Of a stretch of DNA of 7,669 bases, positions 1 to 5,675 are shown in pieces (positions within the stretch are counted from its first letter, which is position 1; each line of letters begins with the position of its first letter). This DNA comes from Blautia sp. Lineage in GTDB: Bacteria > Bacillota > Clostridia > Lachnospirales > Lachnospiraceae. Location: NCBI GenBank assembly GCA_017515945.1, contig JAFWDX010000046.1:1-7669 (forward strand), read 5' to 3'. The notes under the pieces are model-generated. The model did not search any database. It was not told where the DNA came from and was given only the letters and a program-made list of their open reading frames with translations. A program made the position numbers and the translations under genes.

Positions 1-24
1 ACAGCCTCTTAGCCCGCGTTCCAA

Positions 25-59
25 GAGAGCCATGCGCCCTGGTCTCGGACATTTTTTTT
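25..59 (+). terminator. Hairpin plus T8, terminator-like, inside the left-edge repeat
   Basis: GAGAGCC (25-31) pairs with GGTCTC (41-46) with one bulged G and a 9-base loop. Eight T follow at 52-59, five bases after the stem. On the plus strand this has the form of an intrinsic terminator for transcripts entering from outside the window. It cannot stop the minus-strand amidohydrolase transcript, which meets it as an A-run. The match to the middle copy shows it belongs to the repeat; terminator activity is inferred from shape only. Confidence 0.45.
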
Positions 60-146
60 GCCGACGGTCCCACCGGGGGATACATCCGGCGCTTCCCGCC
101 GTGAATGGAATTGAAGCCCGGCTGAGATAAACCAGGGGGGCGGTGA

Positions 147-175
147 TGAGTCAAGGGACCTGTCCCCCTGACTCA
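147..175. repeat. 29-bp terminal palindrome, copy 1
   Basis: TGAGTCA (147-153) and TGACTCA (169-175) are perfect inverted ends around a 15-base core whose GGGAC and GTCCC also pair. It differs from the other four copies by G for A in the core (AGGGACC instead of AGGAACC). The next bases, 176-178, are the reverse complement of the amidohydrolase stop codon. Confidence 0.9.
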
Positions 176-1021
176 TCAAATATCCAGCAACCTCTGCGCA
201 TTTCTGCCCAGGATATCGTCGGTTTCCTCCTGTGTAAGCGGCAGCTTCCGGATAAAATCAAGGCTTTCGCGGGGATCACTCCAGGGAGAGTCTGTCCCGA
301 AGAGGATCTGGTCCGGGCCGAAGGCGCGGACGATCTTCATAAACGCGTCAGCATCCAGCATCGACAGATCTTCGGGCCGCCAGTATCCGTCCAGGGGAAC
401 CATGGCCCCGGTGGAAAAGGAGGTGTCCAGCCAGACGCCGGTATCGGCCAGCAGGTCCGGCACTTCATCCCAGTTGTGCCATCCGCCCATGTGGGCCAGC
501 ACCAGGGAAAAGGGGCCGATCTCCTGCACCGCATGTCTGCACATCGCGGGAGAGCAGTGCACGACGCCGGGAATGCCGACATCCAGGCCGGCATGGGTGA
601 CGACGATCAGGCCCAGCTCCGCGGCCCGGTCGAGGATCCGCAGAAAACGGATATCATCGATATCTGCGCCTTGGTAGACGGGGTGGATCTTGAAGCCTTT
701 CATCCCAAGCTCCCGGATCCGGGCAAGCTCATCTCTGTAGCCTTCATAATCCGGATGCATGGTGCCGAGGGACAAAAGGCCCTGGTCGTTCATGGCTTCA
801 TTGAGCCTCGCGGAGGCGTCGTTGATGTGTTCGACCTGCCTGGCCGCCGTGGCGACCGGCAGGATCACGGAAAGATCGATCCCTGCCGCGTCCATGTTGC
901 GCCGCAGCCCGTCGGCCGTACCGTCCGCAAAGGTGACGGTATGGGAGTTGTGCTTCAGCTTGTCGAGGGTGGCGGCAGCGATCTTTTCCGGAAACGTATG
1001 TGTGTGAAAATCTATGATCAT
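176..1021 (-). CDS. Amidohydrolase-superfamily metal-dependent hydrolase or decarboxylase (281 aa)
   Basis: A cytoplasmic TIM-barrel enzyme of the amidohydrolase-2 type (PF04909-like); no signal peptide is seen. Visible metal-site motifs are FHTH near the N-terminus (His6, His8), VTHAG (His143), LAHMGG (His177) and FGTDSPW (Asp244), in the order expected for the family, with GFKIHP around residues 109-114. The family includes hydrolases and also non-oxidative decarboxylases of aromatic acids, so the reaction is not assigned. The start is the ATG in the 4-base ATGA overlap with the upstream acyl-CoA ligase stop. No good Shine-Dalgarno precedes it, which suggests translational coupling. The protein ends LLDI, and its TGA runs directly into the repeat palindrome, so the extreme C-terminus or stop may have been set by the repeat. 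The length is normal for the family. Confidence 0.88.
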   Translation of the reverse strand: MIIDFHTHTFPEKIAAATLDKLKHNSHTVTFADGTADGLRRNMDAAGIDLSVILPVATAARQVEHINDASARLNEAMNDQGLLSLGTMHPDYEGYRDELARIRELGMKGFKIHPVYQGADIDDIRFLRILDRAAELGLIVVTHAGLDVGIPGVVHCSPAMCRHAVQEIGPFSLVLAHMGGWHNWDEVPDLLADTGVWLDTSFSTGAMVPLDGYWRPEDLSMLDADAFMKIVRAFGPDQILFGTDSPWSDPRESLDFIRKLPLTQEETDDILGRNAQRLLDI

Positions 1022-2652
1022 GACTTGTTCTGTTTTTCAACCAACCTTTCGCCGCAATAGATCTCGCGGAGCTTCGGTTTGTCGATCTTGCCGGTCGCGT
1101 TGCGGATGACATCGGCGAAGATGAGCTTGCGCGGGCGCTTGTAGCGGGGCAGATCCAGGCAGAAGCGGTTGACCTCTTCTTCTGTGAGGGTCTCTCCCTC
1201 CTTGACCTGGATGATGGCTGCGGCGATCTCGCCCAGACGCGGATCGGGCAGACCGATGACGGCCACATCGTGGATCTTGTTGTGGGCGGCCAGGAAGGAT
1301 TCGATCTGGACCGGGTAGAGATTTTCGCCGCCGGAGATGATCACATCCTTCTTGCGGTCTACCAGGAAGATAAAGCCGTCCTCGTCCCTGCGGGCCATGT
1401 CGCCGGTGTGGAGCCAGCCGTTCTCGAGGATCTCGGCAGTGGCTTCGGGATTTTTGTAATACTCCACCATGACGCCGGGGCCTTTGACACAGAGCTCGCC
1501 TACTTCGCCTTCCGGCACGGGCTCGTTTTTCTCATCCACGATCTTGACCTTCCAGCCGTAACCGGGTACGCCGATGGCGCCAACCTTGTGCACGTTGCCC
1601 AGGCCCAGATGTACGCATCCGGGGCCGGTGGACTCGGACAGGCCGTAGTTGGTATCATACTGGTGATTCGGGAAATAAGCCATCCAGCGTTTGATCAGGC
1701 TCGGCGGTACCGGCTGGGCGCCGATATGCATCAGGCGCCACTGGCTCAGCTGGTAATCCTCGATCTTGAGGTCGCCGCGGTCAAGGGCGGCGAGGATGTC
1801 CTGCGCCCAGGGCACGAGGAGCCATACGATGGTGCAGCCCTCTGTCGAGACCGCGTGGAAGATCGCCTGGGGGGAATTGCCCTTGAGGATGACGGCGCGG
1901 CTGCCGGTGTACAGGGATCCGAACCAGTGCATCTTGGCGCCGGTGTGGTACAGGGGCGGGATGCACAGGAAATTGTCGTTTTTGGTCGTCTGGTGATGGA
2001 TCGCCTCCATGCGGGCGGACTGGCTCAGGGCGGAGTGCTTGAGCAGGATCGCCTTCGGGAAGCCGGTGGTGCCTGAAGAGAAATAGATCGCGGCGTCGTC
2101 CGTGTCCTCCACCAGGATCCGGGGAACCGAGGAGGAGCTGTTGGACGCCTGTCTGTAGTAATCCTCTGTATAGGAAGGACAGGCATCGCCGACGAAGTAC
2201 AGCAGCATGTTGTTCTTGAGCTTGTTTGCGATGTCTTCGATCCGGCCGATGAACTCCGGTCCGTAAAAGAGGACGTCTGCGTCCGCCGCCTGCAGGCAGT
2301 AGTCGATCTCATCAGCTGTGAAGCGGAAATTCAGCGGTACGGCGATGGCGCCGGCTTTGAGGATGCCGAAATAGATCGGCAGCCATTCCAGGCAGTTCAT
2401 CAGCAGGATCGCGCATTTCTGGCCGCGGCTGATCCCGCGCTCGAGGAGCATGTTGGCCACGCGGTTCGCTTTCTCATCAAAGACGGACCAGGTGATCTGG
2501 CGGCGGTAATAGGCCGTGGAGGTGGGCTGGATCAGCTCATATTCCTTCCATGTGACGCGCTGCTCTTCACGGATCTCGGGATTGATCTCCACGAGAGCCA
2601 CTTCGTTTCCGTATAGCTTGTTGTTTCTCTCCAGCAGGTCTGTAATAGGCAT
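1018..2652 (-). CDS. AMP-forming acyl-CoA ligase (544 aa), ANL superfamily, CaiC/FadD-like
   Basis: Forms an acyl-CoA from a carboxylate, ATP and CoA through an acyl-adenylate, in the cytoplasm. Core motifs are all present: the phosphate-binding loop SSGTTGFPK (192-200), NYGLSE (335-340), GWLHTGD (412-418, Asp418 for ribose hydroxyls), DRKKDVIISGGENLYP (432-447, with hinge and Arg433), and NATGK (518-522), where Lys522 is the expected adenylation lysine. The large N-domain covers about 1-430 and the small C-domain about 432-544. Full length for the family. Residues 30-52, between ALVEIN and ITWSVFDE, are longer than in typical members. The start ATG has GAGAGGA (2667-2661) nine bases upstream. 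First gene of a two-gene operon with the amidohydrolase, behind a near-consensus promoter. The substrate is unknown; carnitine-, medium-chain- and aryl-acid ligases share these motifs. Confidence 0.93.
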   Translation of the reverse strand: MPITDLLERNNKLYGNEVALVEINPEIREEQRVTWKEYELIQPTSTAYYRRQITWSVFDEKANRVANMLLERGISRGQKCAILLMNCLEWLPIYFGILKAGAIAVPLNFRFTADEIDYCLQAADADVLFYGPEFIGRIEDIANKLKNNMLLYFVGDACPSYTEDYYRQASNSSSSVPRILVEDTDDAAIYFSSGTTGFPKAILLKHSALSQSARMEAIHHQTTKNDNFLCIPPLYHTGAKMHWFGSLYTGSRAVILKGNSPQAIFHAVSTEGCTIVWLLVPWAQDILAALDRGDLKIEDYQLSQWRLMHIGAQPVPPSLIKRWMAYFPNHQYDTNYGLSESTGPGCVHLGLGNVHKVGAIGVPGYGWKVKIVDEKNEPVPEGEVGELCVKGPGVMVEYYKNPEATAEILENGWLHTGDMARRDEDGFIFLVDRKKDVIISGGENLYPVQIESFLAAHNKIHDVAVIGLPDPRLGEIAAAIIQVKEGETLTEEEVNRFCLDLPRYKRPRKLIFADVIRNATGKIDKPKLREIYCGERLVEKQNKS

Positions 2653-2660
2653 GACACGGT

Positions 2661-2667
2661 TCCTCTC
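2661..2667 (-). promoter_or_regulatory. Ribosome binding site of the acyl-CoA ligase
   Basis: Read on the minus strand the bases are GAGAGGA, with the core AGGA separated from the ATG (2652-2650) by about eight to nine bases. This supports that ATG over internal start codons. Confidence 0.6.
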
Positions 2668-2726
2668 TTCTTGTCTTGTGAAATATGTGGATCATCACAT
2701 AGTTTTGCAATTTAAACCACTAAAGT

Positions 2727-2755
2727 ATATTAGCCGATTTCCACCCGTCTGTCAA
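2727..2755 (-). promoter_or_regulatory. Sigma-A promoter for the acyl-CoA ligase operon
   Basis: On the minus strand there is a perfect -35 TTGACA (2755-2750), a 17-base spacer, and -10 TAATAT (2732-2727). Transcription would start near 2720, giving a leader of roughly 70 bases before the ATG at 2652. The -35 box begins only eight bases from the edge of the foldback repeat, so any operator upstream of it would lie in the repeat or be absent. Confidence 0.8.
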
Positions 2756-2763
2756 GGGGAGAA

Positions 2764-2785
2764 TGAGTCAGGGGTGAGTCAGGGG
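2764..2785. repeat. 11-bp tandem duplication at the left end of the element
   Basis: TGAGTCAGGGG occurs at 2764-2774 and again directly at 2775-2785. The second copy begins the full outer palindrome, so the first is a partial duplicate of the element terminus. Confidence 0.9.
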
Positions 2786-2803
2786 GACAGGTTCCTTGAC
2801 TCA
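2775..2803. repeat. 29-bp terminal palindrome, copy 2
   Basis: TGAGTCA (2775-2781) and TGACTCA (2797-2803) flank a 15-base core. The GGGGGACAGG half faces the acyl-CoA ligase gene, the same orientation towards the flanking gene as in the other outermost copies. Confidence 0.9.
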
Positions 2804-2879
2804 TTTTTCAAGGACGGACGCCGGGCCAGGCAGGGCTATGAGGCGGGAAGCGCCGGATGTGTCCCCCGGTGTGACCACG

Positions 2880-2910
2880 AAAAAAATGCCCGAGCCCTTT
2901 CCGCTGGCTC
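2880..2910 (-). terminator. Hairpin plus T7 on the minus strand, left arm of the central element
   Basis: Read leftward, GAGCC (2910-2906) pairs with GGCTC (2896-2892) around a 9-base loop, and after five bases a run of seven T follows (2886-2880). It is the counterpart of the plus-strand T8 hairpin at 2966-3000, making the element terminator-like from both sides. It would stop leftward transcripts that come through the element before they reach the acyl-CoA ligase promoter. Confidence 0.45.
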
Positions 2911-2965
2911 TCTAAGAACGCGGGCTATTCGGCCATAGACGCCAGCCTCTTAGCCCGCGTTCCAA

Positions 2966-3000
2966 GAGAGCCATGCGCCCTGGTCTCGTGCATTTTTTTT
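2966..3000 (+). terminator. Hairpin plus T8 on the plus strand, right arm of the central element
   Basis: GAGAGCC (2966-2972) pairs with GGTCTC (2982-2987) with one bulge, followed within six bases by eight T (2993-3000). The A7 at 2880-2886 can pair with this T-run in the long fold, as in bidirectional terminators. It would stop rightward readthrough before the iorA promoter at 3181. Confidence 0.45.
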
Positions 3001-3053
3001 GCCGATGGTCACACCGGGGGACACATCCGGTGCTTCCCGCCGTGAAGGGAAAT

Positions 3054-3167
3054 GAAGCCCGGCTGAGATTACCGGAACGTGAGTCAAGGAACCTGTCCCC
3101 GTGACTCATTCGAAGCCCGGTTAAGATAACCGGCGCATGAGTCAAGGAACCTGTCCCCCTGACTCAT
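3054..3167. repeat. Two tandem 56-bp units at the right end of the element
   Basis: Unit 1 (3054-3109) and unit 2 (3112-3167) are each 56 bases and start with GAAGCCCGG, end with CTCAT, and contain one full TGAGTCA-N15-TGACTCA palindrome (3080-3108 and 3138-3166). They differ at only a few positions, including CCCCG versus CCCCC in the core. Unit 2 also has a perfect small hairpin, CCGGTTA-AGA-TAACCGG (3117-3133), which is imperfect in unit 1. The left-edge copy of the element has a single such unit, so this is a local duplication. Confidence 0.9.
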
Positions 3168-3180
3168 GGCAATTATATGC

Positions 3181-3209
3181 TTTACTTCGATAAAATATCA
3201 TGTTACAAT
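3181..3209 (+). promoter_or_regulatory. Extended -10 sigma-A promoter for the ior-paaK operon
   Basis: TTTACT (3181-3186), a 17-base spacer, and TACAAT (3204-3209) preceded by TG one base upstream (3201-3202), an extended -10. Transcription would start near 3216, leaving a leader of about 90 bases before the ATG at 3307. The -35 begins 13 bases after the end of the foldback repeat. The surrounding AT-rich stretch contrasts with the GC-rich repeat and genes. Confidence 0.75.
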
Positions 3210-3236
3210 CCCTTTTATTGGTAGTTATGATATGTC

Positions 3237-3287
3237 CGCCGGAAGCGGGGAATACTCCGAAGACATTCCGGCGAGTATAAATATACT
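3237..3287 (+). promoter_or_regulatory. Two consecutive hairpins in the iorA leader
   Basis: CGCCGGAA (3237-3244) pairs perfectly with TTCCGGCG (3266-3273) over a 21-base loop. Directly after it AGTATA (3274-3279) pairs with TATACT (3282-3287) across two bases, ending five bases before the Shine-Dalgarno. No T-run follows the strong stem, so it is not a plain terminator. It may act in mRNA stability, translation control or protein binding. I do not recognise it as a known riboswitch or T-box. Confidence 0.5.
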
Positions 3288-3292
3288 GGCAT

Positions 3293-3298
3293 AAGGAG
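3293..3298 (+). promoter_or_regulatory. Ribosome binding site that sets the iorA start at 3307
   Basis: AAGGAG ends at 3298, overlapping a possible GTG (3298-3300) and only two bases before an ATG at 3301. The ATG at 3307 has a spacing of eight bases and gives the N-terminus MRQLMLGN, which fits IorA proteins. The first two start codons are therefore unlikely. Confidence 0.7.
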
Positions 3299-3306
3299 TG
3301 ATGATT

Positions 3307-5046
3307 ATGAGACAATTGATGCTGGGCAACAAGGCTGTTGCCCGCGGGCTGTACGAGGCCGGTGTCTGTTTTATCTCCAGTTATCCCGGCACGCCGAGTA
3401 CCGAGATCACGGAGGAAGCGGCCAAATATGATGAGATCTACTGCGAGTGGGCGCCGAATGAGAAGGTGGCGATGGAGTCCGCTTTCGGCGCATGTCTGGC
3501 GGGCAGGAGAGCTTTCTGCGCGCAGAAGCATGTGGGTCTTAATGTGGCGGCGGATCCTCTGTATACGATGTCTTACACCGGTGTGAATGCCGGTCTGGTC
3601 ATCGGGGTCGCGGACGATGCGGGTATGCATTCCTCACAGAATGAGCAGGACAGCCGTCATCACGCCATCGCGGCAAAGGTACCTATGCTCGAGCCGTCGG
3701 ATTCCGCGGAGGCGCTGGCTTTTGCCAAGGCTGCCTATGAGATCTCTGAGCAGTTTGACACACCTGTACTGCTCAAGATGTGTACGCGTGTGGCCCATTC
3801 ACAGTCCGTCGTTGAGACGGGAGAGCGGAATGTGCCCGTTAAACAATATGAAAAGAATATCGCCAAATATGTCATGATGCCGGGCAACGCCAAGCGGCGC
3901 CATCCGATCGTGGAGGAGCGCACAAAAGCCCTGCGGGAGTATGCGGAGACATCTCCTCTCAACCGTGTTGAGATGGGCGGGACGCAGCTGGGCATCATCA
4001 CCTCATCCACCAGCTATCAGTATGTGAAGGAGGTCTTCGGGGACAGCGTGAGCGTGCTCAAGCTCGGGATCGTCAATCCGCTTCCCGAAAAGCTGATCCT
4101 TGATTTTGCCGCCAAGGTTGAAAAGCTGGCGGTGGTCGAGGAGCTGGATCCCATCATTGAGGAGCATGTGCGTCGTCTGGGCCTGGCCGTTACGGGCAAG
4201 GACGTGCTGCCCATGATCGATGAATTCTCTCAGAATCTGCTGGCGAAGGCTCTGGGCGGAGAGGTCCATACCGGCAGAACTCTGAGTGAACAGGTGCCGG
4301 TCCGTCCGCCTGTCATGTGTGCGGGATGTCCGCACCGCGGCCTGTTCTATACGCTGAAAAAGAATAACTGCACCGTTCTGGGCGATATCGGATGTTATAC
4401 CCTCGGCGCGGTCCAGCCGCTGGGGGCCATGGAGATGACCCTGTGCATGGGCGCTTCCATCGGCGCGCTCCACGGTTTCAACAAGATCCTGGGATCGGAG
4501 AGCGAAGGAAAGACGGTAGCCGTCATCGGCGATTCCACCTTTATGCATTCCGGTATGACAGGCCTCGCCAATGTGGCCTACAATCAGTCCAATTCCACTG
4601 TGATCATTCTGGACAACTCGATCACCGGCATGACCGGTCATCAGCAGAACCCGACCACAGGCTACAATATCAAGGGCGATCCGGCCGGCAAGATCGATCT
4701 GGAGGCCCTGTGCAGAGCCATGGGCTTTGACCGCGTGCGTGTCGTGGATCCGTATGATCTGGCACAGTGCGATCAGGTGCTCAAGGAAGAGCTGGCGGTG
4801 GCAGAGCCCTCCGTCATCATTTCCCGCAGGCCCTGTGCGCTGCTCAAGTATGTGAAGCATAAAGCGCCTCTGGCCGTGGACACGGATAAGTGCATCGGCT
4901 GCAAATCCTGTATGCGGATCGGATGTCCGGCCATCTCCATGAAGGACGGCAAGGCCCGCGTGGACAATACCCTGTGTGTAGGCTGCGGAGTCTGCAGCCA
5001 GCTTTGCAGAAAGGACGCCTTTGTGTCCACCGGAAAGGAGGCCTGA
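3307..5046 (+). CDS. iorA: Indolepyruvate ferredoxin oxidoreductase, alpha subunit (579 aa)
   Basis: Catalytic subunit of the thiamine-diphosphate enzyme that converts aryl pyruvates plus CoA to arylacetyl-CoA, CO2 and reduced ferredoxin, reversibly, in the cytoplasm. The N-terminal pyrimidine-binding domain shows SSYPGTPSTE (25-34) and WAPNEKVAMESAFGA (48-62; Glu52 is the likely cofactor-activating Glu). The second half has MCAGCPHRG (337-345), LGDIGCYTLGA (358-368) and the TPP/Mg motif GDSTF...LDNSITGMTG (408-444). The C-terminus is a ferredoxin domain with two 4Fe-4S motifs: Cys529/532/535/540, with the four-residue gap usual in IorA, and Cys557/560/563/567. The length is normal. It is followed after five bases by iorB. 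Substrate preference among indole-, phenyl- and hydroxyphenyl-pyruvate cannot be read from sequence. Confidence 0.95.
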   Translation: MRQLMLGNKAVARGLYEAGVCFISSYPGTPSTEITEEAAKYDEIYCEWAPNEKVAMESAFGACLAGRRAFCAQKHVGLNVAADPLYTMSYTGVNAGLVIGVADDAGMHSSQNEQDSRHHAIAAKVPMLEPSDSAEALAFAKAAYEISEQFDTPVLLKMCTRVAHSQSVVETGERNVPVKQYEKNIAKYVMMPGNAKRRHPIVEERTKALREYAETSPLNRVEMGGTQLGIITSSTSYQYVKEVFGDSVSVLKLGIVNPLPEKLILDFAAKVEKLAVVEELDPIIEEHVRRLGLAVTGKDVLPMIDEFSQNLLAKALGGEVHTGRTLSEQVPVRPPVMCAGCPHRGLFYTLKKNNCTVLGDIGCYTLGAVQPLGAMEMTLCMGASIGALHGFNKILGSESEGKTVAVIGDSTFMHSGMTGLANVAYNQSNSTVIILDNSITGMTGHQQNPTTGYNIKGDPAGKIDLEALCRAMGFDRVRVVDPYDLAQCDQVLKEELAVAEPSVIISRRPCALLKYVKHKAPLAVDTDKCIGCKSCMRIGCPAISMKDGKARVDNTLCVGCGVCSQLCRKDAFVSTGKEA

Positions 5047-5051
5047 GCAGG

Positions 5052-5624
5052 ATGCAGACAAAGAATATCATGATCGTAGGTGTCGGCGGACGGGGTTCTC
5101 TGCTGGCCAGCAAGCTCCTGGGACATCTCCTGCTTTCCCAGGGCTATGATGTAAAGGTTTCTGAGGTGCACGGCATGTCCCAGCGCGGCGGCAGCGTCGT
5201 GACCTATGTCCGATATGGCGACAGGGTTTATTCTCCCGTGATTAATCAGGGAGAAGCGGATTATATCGTGTCCTTTGAGCTGCTGGAGGCCGCCAGATGG
5301 CTGCCTTATCTGAAGGAGGACGGCCAGATCGTCACCAACACCCAGCAGATCGACCCGATGCCCGTCATCACCGGTGCGGCGCAGTATCCGGAGGATCTGG
5401 TGGAAAAGATGAAAGCCGCCGGCGCAAAGGTGGACGCCCTGGACTGCCTGGCGCTGGCCGAGGAGGCTGGATCGGCCAAGGCCGTCAACATCGTGCTGCT
5501 GGGCAGACTTTCCCATTATTTCGACCTGCCCGAGGAGGCGTGGATGGCTTCGCTGGAGGCAAATGTTCCCGCAAAATTCCTTGAGATGAACAAAAAGGCT
5601 TTTGCGCTGGGAAAGAATGCATAA
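5052..5624 (+). CDS. iorB: Indolepyruvate ferredoxin oxidoreductase, beta subunit (190 aa)
   Basis: Small partner subunit of IorA, a single domain of the 2-oxoacid ferredoxin oxidoreductase gamma type. Diagnostic stretches are VGVGGRGSLLASKLLG (9-24) and SEVHGMSQRGGSVVTYVRYG (37-56), and the length is typical. The ATG at 5052 is preceded at a ten-base spacing by AAGGAGG (5035-5041), which lies inside the last codons of iorA, so the two genes are tightly coupled and probably made in equal amounts. The reading frame is open further upstream inside iorA, but this region matches iorA coding in another frame and is not part of the protein. Confidence 0.93.
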   Translation: MQTKNIMIVGVGGRGSLLASKLLGHLLLSQGYDVKVSEVHGMSQRGGSVVTYVRYGDRVYSPVINQGEADYIVSFELLEAARWLPYLKEDGQIVTNTQQIDPMPVITGAAQYPEDLVEKMKAAGAKVDALDCLALAEEAGSAKAVNIVLLGRLSHYFDLPEEAWMASLEANVPAKFLEMNKKAFALGKNA

Positions 5625-5675
5625 ATAAATAGTAACTGTGGATGAGTATCAGGAAAGAAAAAGAAAGGCAACAAA

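Larger units (their letters stand above)
1..175. repeat. Right-arm half of a foldback repeat element, cut by window start
   Basis: This stretch is closely similar to 2942-3109, the right arm of the complete element in the middle of the window. Shared landmarks in order are AGCCTCTTAGCCCGCG, the GAGAGCC...GGTCTC hairpin, a run of eight T (52-59), CCGGGGGA, ATCCGG, CTTCCCGCC, GAAGCCCGG (113-121), and a terminal imperfect palindrome TGAGTCA-N15-TGACTCA (147-175). The central loop and left arm are missing because the window begins there. The outer end touches the TGA stop codon of the amidohydrolase gene. No protein-coding gene is visible in it. Confidence 0.85.
2764..3167. repeat. Complete foldback (MITE/REPIN-like) intergenic element, about 404 bp
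   Basis: Fills most of the 645-base gap between the divergent operons. Arms 2842-2877 and 3006-3041 are inverted copies with a single G/T difference, which would still pair as G-U in RNA. Inside them A7 (2880-2886) faces T8 (2993-3000), then 2905-2913 pairs with 2965-2973 and 2916-2927 with 2951-2962, leaving a 23-base loop (2928-2950). The outer ends carry TGAGTCA...TGACTCA palindromes, one full copy plus an 11-base partial on the left and two full copies on the right. It has no convincing ORF and no transposase, so if mobile it depends on an enzyme elsewhere. I recall similar palindromes near REP-associated Y1 transposases in Firmicutes, but this is memory, not a search. The halves at 1-175 and 7503-7669 are further copies. 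Confidence 0.85.

Noticed and set aside
143..1060. Long plus-strand open frame (305 aa) opposite the amidohydrolase
   Set aside because: It is antisense to a gene with clear metal-site motifs, starts inside the repeat, and its translation shows no family features. It is explained by the high GC content of the opposite strand.
1270..2076. Plus-strand open frame (268 aa) inside the acyl-CoA ligase
   Set aside because: Antisense shadow of a well-supported ligase with all core motifs.
2516..2938. Open frames crossing the central repeat (this one, and 2912-3145 on the minus strand), whose translations share QGDRFLDS-like and CVPRCDH-like segments
   Set aside because: The shared peptides simply reflect the inverted arms being read in equivalent frames. 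There is no ribosome site, and the frames run in from a ligase gene or end at the centre. Such short proteins are best seen as repeat translation artefacts.
2764..3167. CRISPR array or integron-like attachment sites
   Set aside because: The palindromes are few and irregularly spaced, with related rather than unique sequence between them, and no cas or integrase gene is present.
3210..3297. T-box or known riboswitch in the iorA leader
   Set aside because: The leader is only about 90 bases, has no T-box motif that I can see and no terminator T-run after the stem.
4890..5051. Longer N-terminus for IorB from an upstream in-frame start at 4890
   Set aside because: This stretch is the ferredoxin-domain coding region of iorA in another frame. 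The ATG at 5052 has a proper ribosome site and gives the family N-terminus.
4003..5061. Minus-strand open frame (352 aa) opposite iorA
   Set aside because: Antisense shadow; the plus strand encodes the TPP and ferredoxin motifs here.
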